IMG/VR virus record: IMGVR_UViG_3300004369_000777
Span: 1 to 43,229 of that record
Length of the DNA: 43,229 nt
Origin: a virus
Strand: one strand, 5' to 3'
Shown: one piece after another, positions 34,719-41,724 of the stretch
Layout: each line of letters begins with the position of its first letter
Numbering within the stretch: position 1 is the first letter of the stretch
Notes under the pieces: generated by a model
What the model was told of the DNA's origin: nothing
The model's database searches: none
What the model saw: the letters and a program-made list of their open reading frames with translations, nothing else
Position numbers and translations under genes: made by a program

Positions 34719-35186
34719 CTAAAATAATGGTCCTACAATTGGTGTTCCTAATAGTTTTGGGTCTGTTGCTGTTACTATAATTGATCTACATTCTTTGTCT
34801 ATTGCAATTGCCATTTCAATAGCAAATACTTCGGGAACTATATTTGGTGTTCTACATATTCTAATTAGATCACCAAGCATAAGTCCGTAAGGAACTACAA
34901 GTGAAATTTGATAAAGTGTATAAATTGATGATAGTCCAGATTCAATAGCTGCCGCAAGTTGAGTGGCAAATATTTCAGGCACAACATTAGGAGTACGAAA
35001 AAGAGTAATTACTTGACCAACAGGAGGAACCCAAAACAAAAAATTACCCAGTGCTATGTTCATACTTGAACGTAAATAACTATCTATACCTTGTACCATT
35101 TCAGTTGCAGCAATTTCTGGAACAACATTAAATTTACGAAAGGTACTTATAAATGGTGGTATCAATAAACCAGCATTCAAAGCCAT
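34719..35186 (-). CDS. Three-repeat protein after the gp5-type spike (155 aa)
   Basis: No family recognised. Three internal repeats of about 25 residues at 16-40, 63-87 and 111-135 share FR-x-x-NVVPE(I/V)-F/A-A-x-E/Q-(M/L)-x-x-x-I, for example TPNVVPEIFATQLAAAIESG. Repeats are separated by hydrophobic 22-residue linkers with Pro and Gly (NFLFWVPPVGQVITL; VVPYGLMLGDLIRI). The pattern suggests three equivalent helix-turn units, perhaps one per chain of the trimeric spike or a pseudo-threefold plug. It sits where T4 has the PAAR tip gene 5.4, directly after gp5, but I see no PAAR motif. Function unknown. Confidence 0.65.
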   Translation of the reverse strand: MALNAGLLIPPFISTFRKFNVVPEIAATEMVQGIDSYLRSSMNIALGNFLFWVPPVGQVITLFRTPNVVPEIFATQLAAAIESGLSSIYTLYQISLVVPYGLMLGDLIRICRTPNIVPEVFAIEMAIAIDKECRSIIVTATDPKLLGTPIVGPLF

Positions 35187-35195
35187 AATATATTC

Positions 35196-37277
35196 CTAAA
35201 ATACAAAAGTTTTTTGACAATACGAATTCATTATAAAAGTACTTAAACTTGGATTCGTTATTAAATCAACAGGAGTTGTCGGTCCCAGTGGTGTTAAGTG
35301 TGTATGTGCTAAAAATGTTTGCATAAATGTTACACCCTTAATCGCAGGTTCAACTGCTGCATAATCTCCTATTTGTACAACTCCGGCTGTTGTATGTATC
35401 GTTGCTCCTGCTTGAGCTATAGCATCAAATCTTGTACCTGCTTTTATGAATACTTCAGTGCCTGCTGTTATATTTGTACCAATTACAGATGTAGTATATA
35501 TTCCCAATCCTGACGTTACTGTCGTATCCATTGCAGAAAACATATCGATGTTTCTGGCAGTAGATATAAATCTAATAATACCACCAGTTCCCTCAACACT
35601 ACCCGATGGAGTTGCTTTTAATTTTACACTTCCTACAAAATATGTTTGTAGAACAATGTTTCCTCTTAATGCTCTAAAGTAAACATATCCAGTATGCGTA
35701 GTACCAATAATACTGCCTGGATGCGAAACATGTGTTTCAAATTCTGGTGCTGGTTGAATTTGAGCAAGTGTTGCGACAGATGTAGAAAGAGCAGAGGTTA
35801 CTGTGAATGAAGCAGAATCAAAGGGTCCGCCTAATGGCCTTGAAGATATTCTTGTATCACCATCTTGTGCGTTTAATTCAATATGACCATGCCTCGCTTT
35901 CATCTCAATACCAAGTGGTTTTGGAGCATAAAAAGGTAGCATGAAAAAATTATTTTCAGCAATCATAGAAACGGTGTGTCCTGCTTCCATTGTAATATTA
36001 TCACCTGCACTTGTGCTATGATTCATACCTGAAGACATATTAATAGTGCCAGCAGATACATCAAAACTACCTTTGGCATTAACATCATAAACATTATCTA
36101 TAACATGTAGATGATTACCAACACTTGTTTGTTTAAATGGAGCCGCCTCTATGAGTTCATTTGTTCCAATGAATTTTAAGGATGAAGATACTAAACCAGT
36201 TTGTCCAGTAGAATTCCTAATATTAAAATCACCACTCTCAAGTGTTAAATTGTAATTACTTGAACCACAAACTCTCACATCATAGTCTTCACCAGCCATT
36301 CTTGAAGAGTTTATCATCAAAGCATAGCCACGATTATATGTCGAATATTTCGTTCCTTTCACATATTCATAACTATGCGATTCATTAAAATCATATTTTT
36401 CTCCAACAGTTTGAGTAACTAATTTACCTGTTGGATGTATTTCACGAAAAGTTCCTGAACGATGATATTCATGAATTCTTTCTGCTCTTGGTGTATCATC
36501 ATATTCTATGACATGACCTGATTCTGTTTCCCAAACGTGGTTGAATGGGTAAATTGCATTATATGGTGAAGAAGGTTGATCTATTTTAACAGATTTTCTC
36601 GCAGTTGGTATATTTTTATTTTCATTCAACATCTTTGAAAGCATCGGTTCTTTCAAAGCTTTTTTTGATATTTGATATGTAGATGCTAATGAAACTTCTT
36701 CATCATGATAAATGTTTAAATCTAATATACCTCTTGCAAGTTTTGGTGTGGTAGATTTTTTTTGACTTTCTGTTCTTGGATATCTTTCTACATAATCATC
36801 TTCTTCAATTTCTACACCAAGTGCATCACCTCTTTTTCTACGTGTAGAAATTGGTGGATGTGGATATCCTCTTTGCTCTAAGTTAGATTCATCTCGCACA
36901 TCTTTAAATCCATGCACATACCAATCAGAAGCATCTTCTGGATTTAAATTTTCTGGCTTGGTTGCATAACCACCCAAAGTTCCAATTACTAAAGGTTGTT
37001 GTGCTTCATCTCCATCTAGAAAAAAACCTACAACCCAAGAACCCTCAACTATACCTGTTGGACTTCTACCAACATCTGTTTGTGCTGCTGAGTTTGTAGG
37101 TTGCATAACCATTGCCCAAGGTAAATCTTCAGTTGGTAATTCCAACCGATTGCTTGTGTGATAATTAAAACATCTTACACGCAATCTACCTAAAAAATTT
37201 GGGTCCATGCGGTCTTCAACTACACCTATAAACCAAAGTAAATTTTTACCAAAATTTATATTATTAAAATCTAACAT
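35196..37277 (-). CDS. gp5: Baseplate hub/spike protein, T4 gp5 / VgrG type, no lysozyme domain (693 aa)
   Basis: Central spike that pierces the cell envelope. Residues about 12-110 are the OB-fold: GVVEDRMDPNFLGRLRVRCF, then PTEDLPWAMVMQPTNSAAQ, VEGSWVVGFFLDGDEAQQPL and VIGTLGG, all typical of gp5/VgrG. Residues 110-250 are a polar linker (ending RKRGDALGVEIEEDDYVERY); T4 gp5 has its lysozyme domain here, and I see no lysozyme motif. Residues 280-660 are beta strands of about eight residues with Thr/Ser/Gly turns (TTVTSGLGIYTTSVIGTNIT; FIKAGTRFDAIAQAGATIHT), consistent with a triple beta-helix needle. HTHLTPLGPTTPVD near the end resembles spike-tip linkers. Two bases after the hub gene, as expected for a gp27-gp5 pair. 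Confidence 0.85.
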   Translation of the reverse strand: MLDFNNINFGKNLLWFIGVVEDRMDPNFLGRLRVRCFNYHTSNRLELPTEDLPWAMVMQPTNSAAQTDVGRSPTGIVEGSWVVGFFLDGDEAQQPLVIGTLGGYATKPENLNPEDASDWYVHGFKDVRDESNLEQRGYPHPPISTRRKRGDALGVEIEEDDYVERYPRTESQKKSTTPKLARGILDLNIYHDEEVSLASTYQISKKALKEPMLSKMLNENKNIPTARKSVKIDQPSSPYNAIYPFNHVWETESGHVIEYDDTPRAERIHEYHRSGTFREIHPTGKLVTQTVGEKYDFNESHSYEYVKGTKYSTYNRGYALMINSSRMAGEDYDVRVCGSSNYNLTLESGDFNIRNSTGQTGLVSSSLKFIGTNELIEAAPFKQTSVGNHLHVIDNVYDVNAKGSFDVSAGTINMSSGMNHSTSAGDNITMEAGHTVSMIAENNFFMLPFYAPKPLGIEMKARHGHIELNAQDGDTRISSRPLGGPFDSASFTVTSALSTSVATLAQIQPAPEFETHVSHPGSIIGTTHTGYVYFRALRGNIVLQTYFVGSVKLKATPSGSVEGTGGIIRFISTARNIDMFSAMDTTVTSGLGIYTTSVIGTNITAGTEVFIKAGTRFDAIAQAGATIHTTAGVVQIGDYAAVEPAIKGVTFMQTFLAHTHLTPLGPTTPVDLITNPSLSTFIMNSYCQKTFVF

Positions 37278-37279
37278 TA

Positions 37280-38848
37280 TTAATCATTTAGATAAGAATT
37301 AAAATGAATTTCAAGTTTTCTTTTTCTTGATTCTTCATTTATTACATTAACTATTTCAGATGAAAGTATGGAAGTGGAAACTACATCATTATCCATTTCT
37401 AAGAAAATATCTCTCGGTTCTGATTTTATAGCAATTCCGGATCTTGGGTCTGCTTCATCAATACGATAACTTGTTGATATTGTATCTGTAATCATTTCTA
37501 ATATGATTTTATATTTTTCAGAGATGTCCACTGAATGATGAATTCTTGTCACTAGATATCTACCTGTCAAATACAAATCTCCTTCTTTTCTTTGTCCTCT
37601 TGGCATATAAAAATAAACTAAATCTCCAACATTAATTGAACCTGAACTATCTCCCGCAATTTCTACTTGTATGACAAGTGAGTCTAATTGCGCTTGCATA
37701 CTCATTCTTCTTTGGTACATTTCTTTTCTGTGATCTGAATAATCTTGAGATTCATAGTCACCGCTATGAAAAATAACAAGTTCATTCACAGTACTTGGTC
37801 TTTCAGTTTCTACATTATGTGTGATGTCACTATTGTTTGTTGTTAACAGATATTTGTCGTTGTTAATATGATAATATTTTTTAGCATCATCTTGATAATA
37901 ATATTGTTTCGTTTCAACTTTTCTTTTTTCTAAGTCTACAAATGTAATTTCAGATGAATACATTCCACGATTCATATTTTTAATGACATCGAATCTTTTT
38001 ATAATCTTATAATCATATACAATATTCCAAGGAGATGTACTATCTTTATCTAAAGTGTCTTTAGGTAAATATACTAAAGTTTTTATATTCTCTTTGCTCT
38101 TTTTATTTTTAAATATATCTTCTAAGCTTACAAAACGAAAACGATTTATATCTTGAAAAAAGAAAAACAAGGAGCCTGTTGCAGAAACAGAACGCTTACA
38201 CAATTTATTAATAATACGAAATGGTGTATAACTAGGTGCTACATATTTTTCTATATGACCTGTATCTGTTTCTATTGAAAAATAATTACTTGCGACACTT
38301 TTTTCTTTAATATAATATTCACCTTTTTTAGTTATTGGAATAAATTTTTCATTTGTTAATCCTAGATATTTTTCACAAATAGTTTCAACTATATTGGAAA
38401 GCGAACCACTATGAAATGATCTGGATATCTTTTGTTTTAAATTTTTGATACCTATTTCTGATGTTAAAAATAATGTATAGAGATTAGTGTTTTCATTCAC
38501 TCTTTCAATTTCAGAAATTCCAACTACTCTCATTCTAAGTTGAATTGCTATTTTAGTGTTCATTGAACGAAATGCAATCTGAACTGTCTCTTCACCTATA
38601 ATTGGAAAATCACTTAACAAGTGATTGGCATCTAGAATACTCAATGTTCCTGATAAACAGTTTGAGTATAAATCTTCATATATGCTGAAATTTGTATAAA
38701 TTAAATCTAAAACATATTGTTTAAACAAGGGATTATTATTTTCATCAAATGTTTTAGGACTTTCTAACCATAATGTAATAAGTTCGTAATCACCTATTTC
38801 ATCAGGAAAAAAATCTTTTTTTATACTTCTTTCAAAAACTGTTCTCAT
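37280..38848 (-). CDS. gp27: Baseplate hub protein, gp27-type (522 aa)
   Basis: Likely trimeric hub between tail tube and spike. The N-terminal third fits the hub/tail-protein pattern: LSGTLSILDANHLLSDFPIIG, then EETVQIAFRSM, RMRVVGISEIERVNENTNLY and LFLTSEIGIKNLKQKISRSF, the kind of stretch seen in gp27/VgrG N-domains. Near residues 410-440 are INVGDLVYFYMPRG and LTGRYLVTRIHHSVD, typical of the hub domain that returns to the ring. T4 gp27 is 391 residues, so this one is longer. Its start overlaps the gp53 stop by four bases and it lies two bases before the gp5-type gene. Direct similarity to T4 gp27 is weak by eye; context adds most of the confidence. Confidence 0.65.
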   Translation of the reverse strand: MRTVFERSIKKDFFPDEIGDYELITLWLESPKTFDENNNPLFKQYVLDLIYTNFSIYEDLYSNCLSGTLSILDANHLLSDFPIIGEETVQIAFRSMNTKIAIQLRMRVVGISEIERVNENTNLYTLFLTSEIGIKNLKQKISRSFHSGSLSNIVETICEKYLGLTNEKFIPITKKGEYYIKEKSVASNYFSIETDTGHIEKYVAPSYTPFRIINKLCKRSVSATGSLFFFFQDINRFRFVSLEDIFKNKKSKENIKTLVYLPKDTLDKDSTSPWNIVYDYKIIKRFDVIKNMNRGMYSSEITFVDLEKRKVETKQYYYQDDAKKYYHINNDKYLLTTNNSDITHNVETERPSTVNELVIFHSGDYESQDYSDHRKEMYQRRMSMQAQLDSLVIQVEIAGDSSGSINVGDLVYFYMPRGQRKEGDLYLTGRYLVTRIHHSVDISEKYKIILEMITDTISTSYRIDEADPRSGIAIKSEPRDIFLEMDNDVVSTSILSSEIVNVINEESRKRKLEIHFNSYLND

Positions 38849-39351
38849 ATAGTGATATACTCTTTTAAATCAGATTGCACACGGAATACAACCGCAGGAT
38901 CAAAAACTTTTATCATTTTCTTTGCCTCGTTTTCTCTCATGATTTTTTCAAAAGCAGTTTCTACACTATTTCTGTTTTTAGAAGTAGGTCCAATTTCATA
39001 ACCATCTTTATCAAAATACCTTACAATTGTTTTATTTGCATTCTCTATAGAACCATACTCTCTGATAATTTCTTTATCTATTAATTCTTGTGGTTTGATC
39101 CAATCTGAGTACACATTATAAATGTCATTTAATATAAGAATGGTCCATGTATAATCATATGTTTCATAAAGTTCAAATGAAACTTCTTCTGGTCTTTTCT
39201 GATTTTCTATCTCATAATCAATAATAGTTAAATTATTTCTACTGTTTTTTATGTAATCTAATAATTTAACACGAACAGTAATATCAACTATGTCAATTGA
39301 TTGACTACCTACTCTATAAGTAGTTTTTGGAAATTCTTGAAAATAATACAT
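38845..39351 (-). CDS. gp53: Baseplate wedge protein, T4 gp53 family (168 aa)
   Basis: Wedge subunit that helps join wedges to the hub. The family signature is clear: RPEEVSFELYETYDYTWTIL, then LNDIYNVYSDWIKPQELIDK, close to the T4 pattern RPEELANAIYGNPQLYWVLL and a following W-I-x-x-Q-E as I recall it. The C-terminal helix (FEKIMRENEAKKMIKVFDP) precedes a short strand with VQSDLKEYI, also usual. T4 gp53 is 196 residues. Three bases after the preceding tail-tube gene; its stop overlaps the hub gene start (ATGA). Confidence 0.88.
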   Translation of the reverse strand: MYYFQEFPKTTYRVGSQSIDIVDITVRVKLLDYIKNSRNNLTIIDYEIENQKRPEEVSFELYETYDYTWTILILNDIYNVYSDWIKPQELIDKEIIREYGSIENANKTIVRYFDKDGYEIGPTSKNRNSVETAFEKIMRENEAKKMIKVFDPAVVFRVQSDLKEYITI

Positions 39352-39354
39352 GTG

Positions 39355-40233
39355 TTATAATATGTGAACTTTGTCTACGTCTTTGCGAGTGAACACTTTA
39401 GTTTCTTGTACAGCTAAACTTATTGAAGTTGATGTATAAAATTTTTCACCATCTTCTTCAAAAAAAGCCATTTCATTTTGATTTTGCACATCATTATGTG
39501 ATATATCTAACTTCGTAATTACTGCTGGTAGAAATTTAAATTTTCCATAAATTGCATTATCTACATAAATTTCCATAAGTAATTTACTCGGATATTCGTA
39601 GTGATTATTATAGTTTACCGTAGCAGGTATACTACTATTTATTGTAGAAGGTAACGTATTTCTTTTAAAGACATTTTCAATTTTTCTCAAGTTTACTGCT
39701 TCTTCTTTTGATTTAGGATATAAATTCCAAGTAAAATAAAATAGTCTATATGACTGAGAACTACCTTGATAAAATGTTGTGGTATTGGGATTATAAGCCA
39801 CACCTTCAGCATATGTACCTGCTTTTACTGCATTAAAATCAGTTCTTAACAATTCTGACATTGCTATACCTGATAAAGCATCACCCAAAGTACCTGTATC
39901 TACAGTATTTTGTAAAGCTTTTTTTAATCCATCAGTTGTAATTCCAAATTCATTTATATTTGCATATAACAGATTACCCAATACTCCAATATCTTCTGGA
40001 CTATATGTCGCTGAAATAGATTCTACTAATAATCTTGGAGCAATAGGTAAATATAAAATAGGACTTATAATATCTTCTACTCTGCTTGTTTGCGAAAAAA
40101 CTTCTCTTTGATTTTTTCTGGCTCTATGTTTATAAAAGGTTAATTTTAAATAATTTCTTTTATAAGAATCTCCCTTTTCTGAACGATTTAAATCCAGTGT
40201 ACTTGGAAAAACAATAGCTTCTATATTATTCAT
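39355..40233 (-). CDS. Baseplate tail-tube cap/initiator protein, gp48/gp54 type (second copy, 292 aa)
   Basis: Related to the tail tube protein; links hub and tube. It shows the same blocks as its upstream neighbour: ILYLPIAPRLLVESISATYS, then PEDIGVLGNLLYANI, and FYFTWNLYPKSKEEAVNLRK followed by IENVFKRNTLPS, matching the FTWDLTPRS pattern of T4 gp48. The two proteins are paralogues within this operon. By order (48 then 54 in T4) this second copy is probably the gp54 equivalent (tube initiator), but both look more like gp48 by sequence, so I leave the symbol open. It abuts the upstream gene with no gap. Confidence 0.7.
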   Translation of the reverse strand: MNNIEAIVFPSTLDLNRSEKGDSYKRNYLKLTFYKHRARKNQREVFSQTSRVEDIISPILYLPIAPRLLVESISATYSPEDIGVLGNLLYANINEFGITTDGLKKALQNTVDTGTLGDALSGIAMSELLRTDFNAVKAGTYAEGVAYNPNTTTFYQGSSQSYRLFYFTWNLYPKSKEEAVNLRKIENVFKRNTLPSTINSSIPATVNYNNHYEYPSKLLMEIYVDNAIYGKFKFLPAVITKLDISHNDVQNQNEMAFFEEDGEKFYTSTSISLAVQETKVFTRKDVDKVHIL

Positions 40234-41193
40234 TTAATTACTCCCAACATTATCTGCTGTAAAAAGCTTGTTCTCCATCATAATAACTGTGATTTCATAT
40301 GACTGATGATAGTAGCCGTCATCACCTTTTATAAAAGTTTCTGTTTCAGAATTTACACCATAATATGCTGAGATATCACGAATAGAAAAGTAATGTGGAA
40401 AATCCATTAAATAGTTTATTTGATTGAAATTATCACCAATCTTTTCCATTATACTTATTTTAAATTGTTTAGGCAAAATAAAAGTTGAACTGAATAACTT
40501 ATCTGCTATAGGTTCATTTGCTCTAGCAACATCTTTTGTTTCTTGTTGATCTTCAGGAGTTTCAAAAAATTCTTTCACTACTGTAGGAACGAGTGCTTCA
40601 TATGCTTCTTCAAGATAATTCACATCAGAAAGCTCAGGCAAAGTGGCTTTTTGCAACTGTTTTATAATCTTTTCTAATTCTTTTGCATCTCTTTCGTTTT
40701 TAGGTGTGAGTTTCCATTCCAAAACAAATTCACGAACTCTACTAATTCCATCAAAAAGTAGTGTAAAATTCGGTGCTCTTGTATATCCGGCAGCTTGTGT
40801 TCCAATCTTGAAAAATATGTTTTCTGTTTTCATGACTTGTTGTTCAAGCCATGTGTTCAATGAATCTGCACTCATTTCAGCTATAGATGTTCCAAGTCCT
40901 GTAGTAACCTCAGAAATACTTTTTGCTCCAGATACAACGTTAGCTAGTGCATTCTTGACACTATCATATTTTTGAATGACATTTTCACCTAAAACCCCAA
41001 GTTCTCTTTTTGAATAATCTAATTGTAAGTCTTCTCGGAGTAACCCTTTTGGCAATGGTAAATATATAATATTATCTAACTTTAAAGACGGTCTGCTGTT
41101 AGAATTTTGTGGTAAAGCTTGGTCATAAACTTCTAATTTTAAAAAGAATTTTTGAAAATCTTCAACTTCAATTGGATATATGAAAGGAGACAA
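40234..41193 (-). CDS. Baseplate tail-tube cap/initiator protein, gp48/gp54 type (first copy, 319 aa)
   Basis: First gene of the leftward late operon. Visible blocks are NIIYLPLPKGLLREDLQLDY, then KRELGVLGENVIQKY, and RVREFVLEWKLTPKNERDAK followed by ELEKIIKQLQKATLP, the tube-related pattern shared with the next gene. By order it corresponds to T4 gp48 (tail-tube cap). The start is TTG at 41193, supported by AGAGG five bases upstream on the minus strand; no ATG fits. It diverges from the gp4-type gene with only 11 bp between start codons, so the two ribosome sites overlap. A GATAAATA late-promoter variant lies about 90 bp upstream inside the gp4-type gene. Confidence 0.7.
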   Translation of the reverse strand: MSPFIYPIEVEDFQKFFLKLEVYDQALPQNSNSRPSLKLDNIIYLPLPKGLLREDLQLDYSKRELGVLGENVIQKYDSVKNALANVVSGAKSISEVTTGLGTSIAEMSADSLNTWLEQQVMKTENIFFKIGTQAAGYTRAPNFTLLFDGISRVREFVLEWKLTPKNERDAKELEKIIKQLQKATLPELSDVNYLEEAYEALVPTVVKEFFETPEDQQETKDVARANEPIADKLFSSTFILPKQFKISIMEKIGDNFNQINYLMDFPHYFSIRDISAYYGVNSETETFIKGDDGYYHQSYEITVIMMENKLFTADNVGSN

Positions 41194-41204
41194 AAAATCC
41201 TCTT

Positions 41205-41639
41205 ATGAAAAAAACTAATTATAGACAAGGAAAATTTTTTCCGAAAAATGAAGAAAAATATCGTGGAAACTCTCGTAATGTTATTTATCGTAGTTCTTGG
41301 GAAAAGAGAATTATGGCTTTCTTTGATGAGTCATCCAATGTAGAATGGTGGAATTCAGAAGGTCTAATCGTACCGTACTTCAATCCTATTGATAAAAAAG
41401 CACATTCTTATTTTCCAGATTTCATTTTCATGAATAAAAGCAAGCAGGTTTATATGGTTGAAGTTAAACCATATCGTGAAACTTTACCACCAACAAAAAA
41501 ATTAAAAAATTATAAACATGCAGCGATTACTTATATAATCAATCAATCTAAATGGAAACAAGCAAAAGAATTTTGTGAAAAGCAAAATTGGAAATTTATT
41601 GTTTGGACAGAAAAGGAGATGAAAAAAATGGGAATCTAG
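41205..41639 (+). CDS. gp4: Head completion protein, T4 gp4 family (TnsA-like nuclease fold)
   Basis: Head completion protein that acts after DNA packaging. The conserved string is clear: YRGNSRNVIYRSSWEKRIMA at 19-38, then SEGLIVPYFNPIDKK at 51-65, YFPDFIF at 69-75 and VEVKPY at 85-90, then INQSKWKQAKEFC and FIVWTEKEM near the end. E33, D72 and E86-x-K88 match the PD-(D/E)XK nuclease triad seen in TnsA-like folds. Length 144 against about 150 in T4. Transcribed to the right, divergent from the tail operon. GGAG (41187-41190) is 14 bases from the ATG, longer than ideal, and lies inside the start region of the opposite gene. Confidence 0.88.
   Translation: MKKTNYRQGKFFPKNEEKYRGNSRNVIYRSSWEKRIMAFFDESSNVEWWNSEGLIVPYFNPIDKKAHSYFPDFIFMNKSKQVYMVEVKPYRETLPPTKKLKNYKHAAITYIINQSKWKQAKEFCEKQNWKFIVWTEKEMKKMGI
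41282..41289 (-). promoter_or_regulatory. Late promoter variant GATAAATA ahead of the tail operon
   Basis: The minus strand reads GATAAATA inside the gp4-type gene, 88 bp before the TTG start of the first tail-tube gene. It is the best candidate for driving the long leftward late operon, but it is one base off the consensus and located in coding sequence. Confidence 0.35.
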
Positions 41640-41660
41640 TGAAGAAAAGTTAATATGTAT

Positions 41661-41689
41661 TTGACATTTTAATTCACTTGTGATATAAT
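41661..41689 (+). promoter_or_regulatory. Consensus sigma70 promoter with extended -10
   Basis: TTGACA (41661-41666), a 17-base spacer, and TATAAT (41684-41689) preceded by TGA, giving TGnTATAAT. Both hexamers are exact and the spacing is ideal. It lies in the 85-base gap before the helicase gene and is the only such promoter I see. It should be read by unmodified host RNA polymerase, so the helicase is probably an early gene. Confidence 0.9.
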
Positions 41690-41724
41690 ATTACATCACC
41701 TTTGAATTTTACATATGGAGGATT

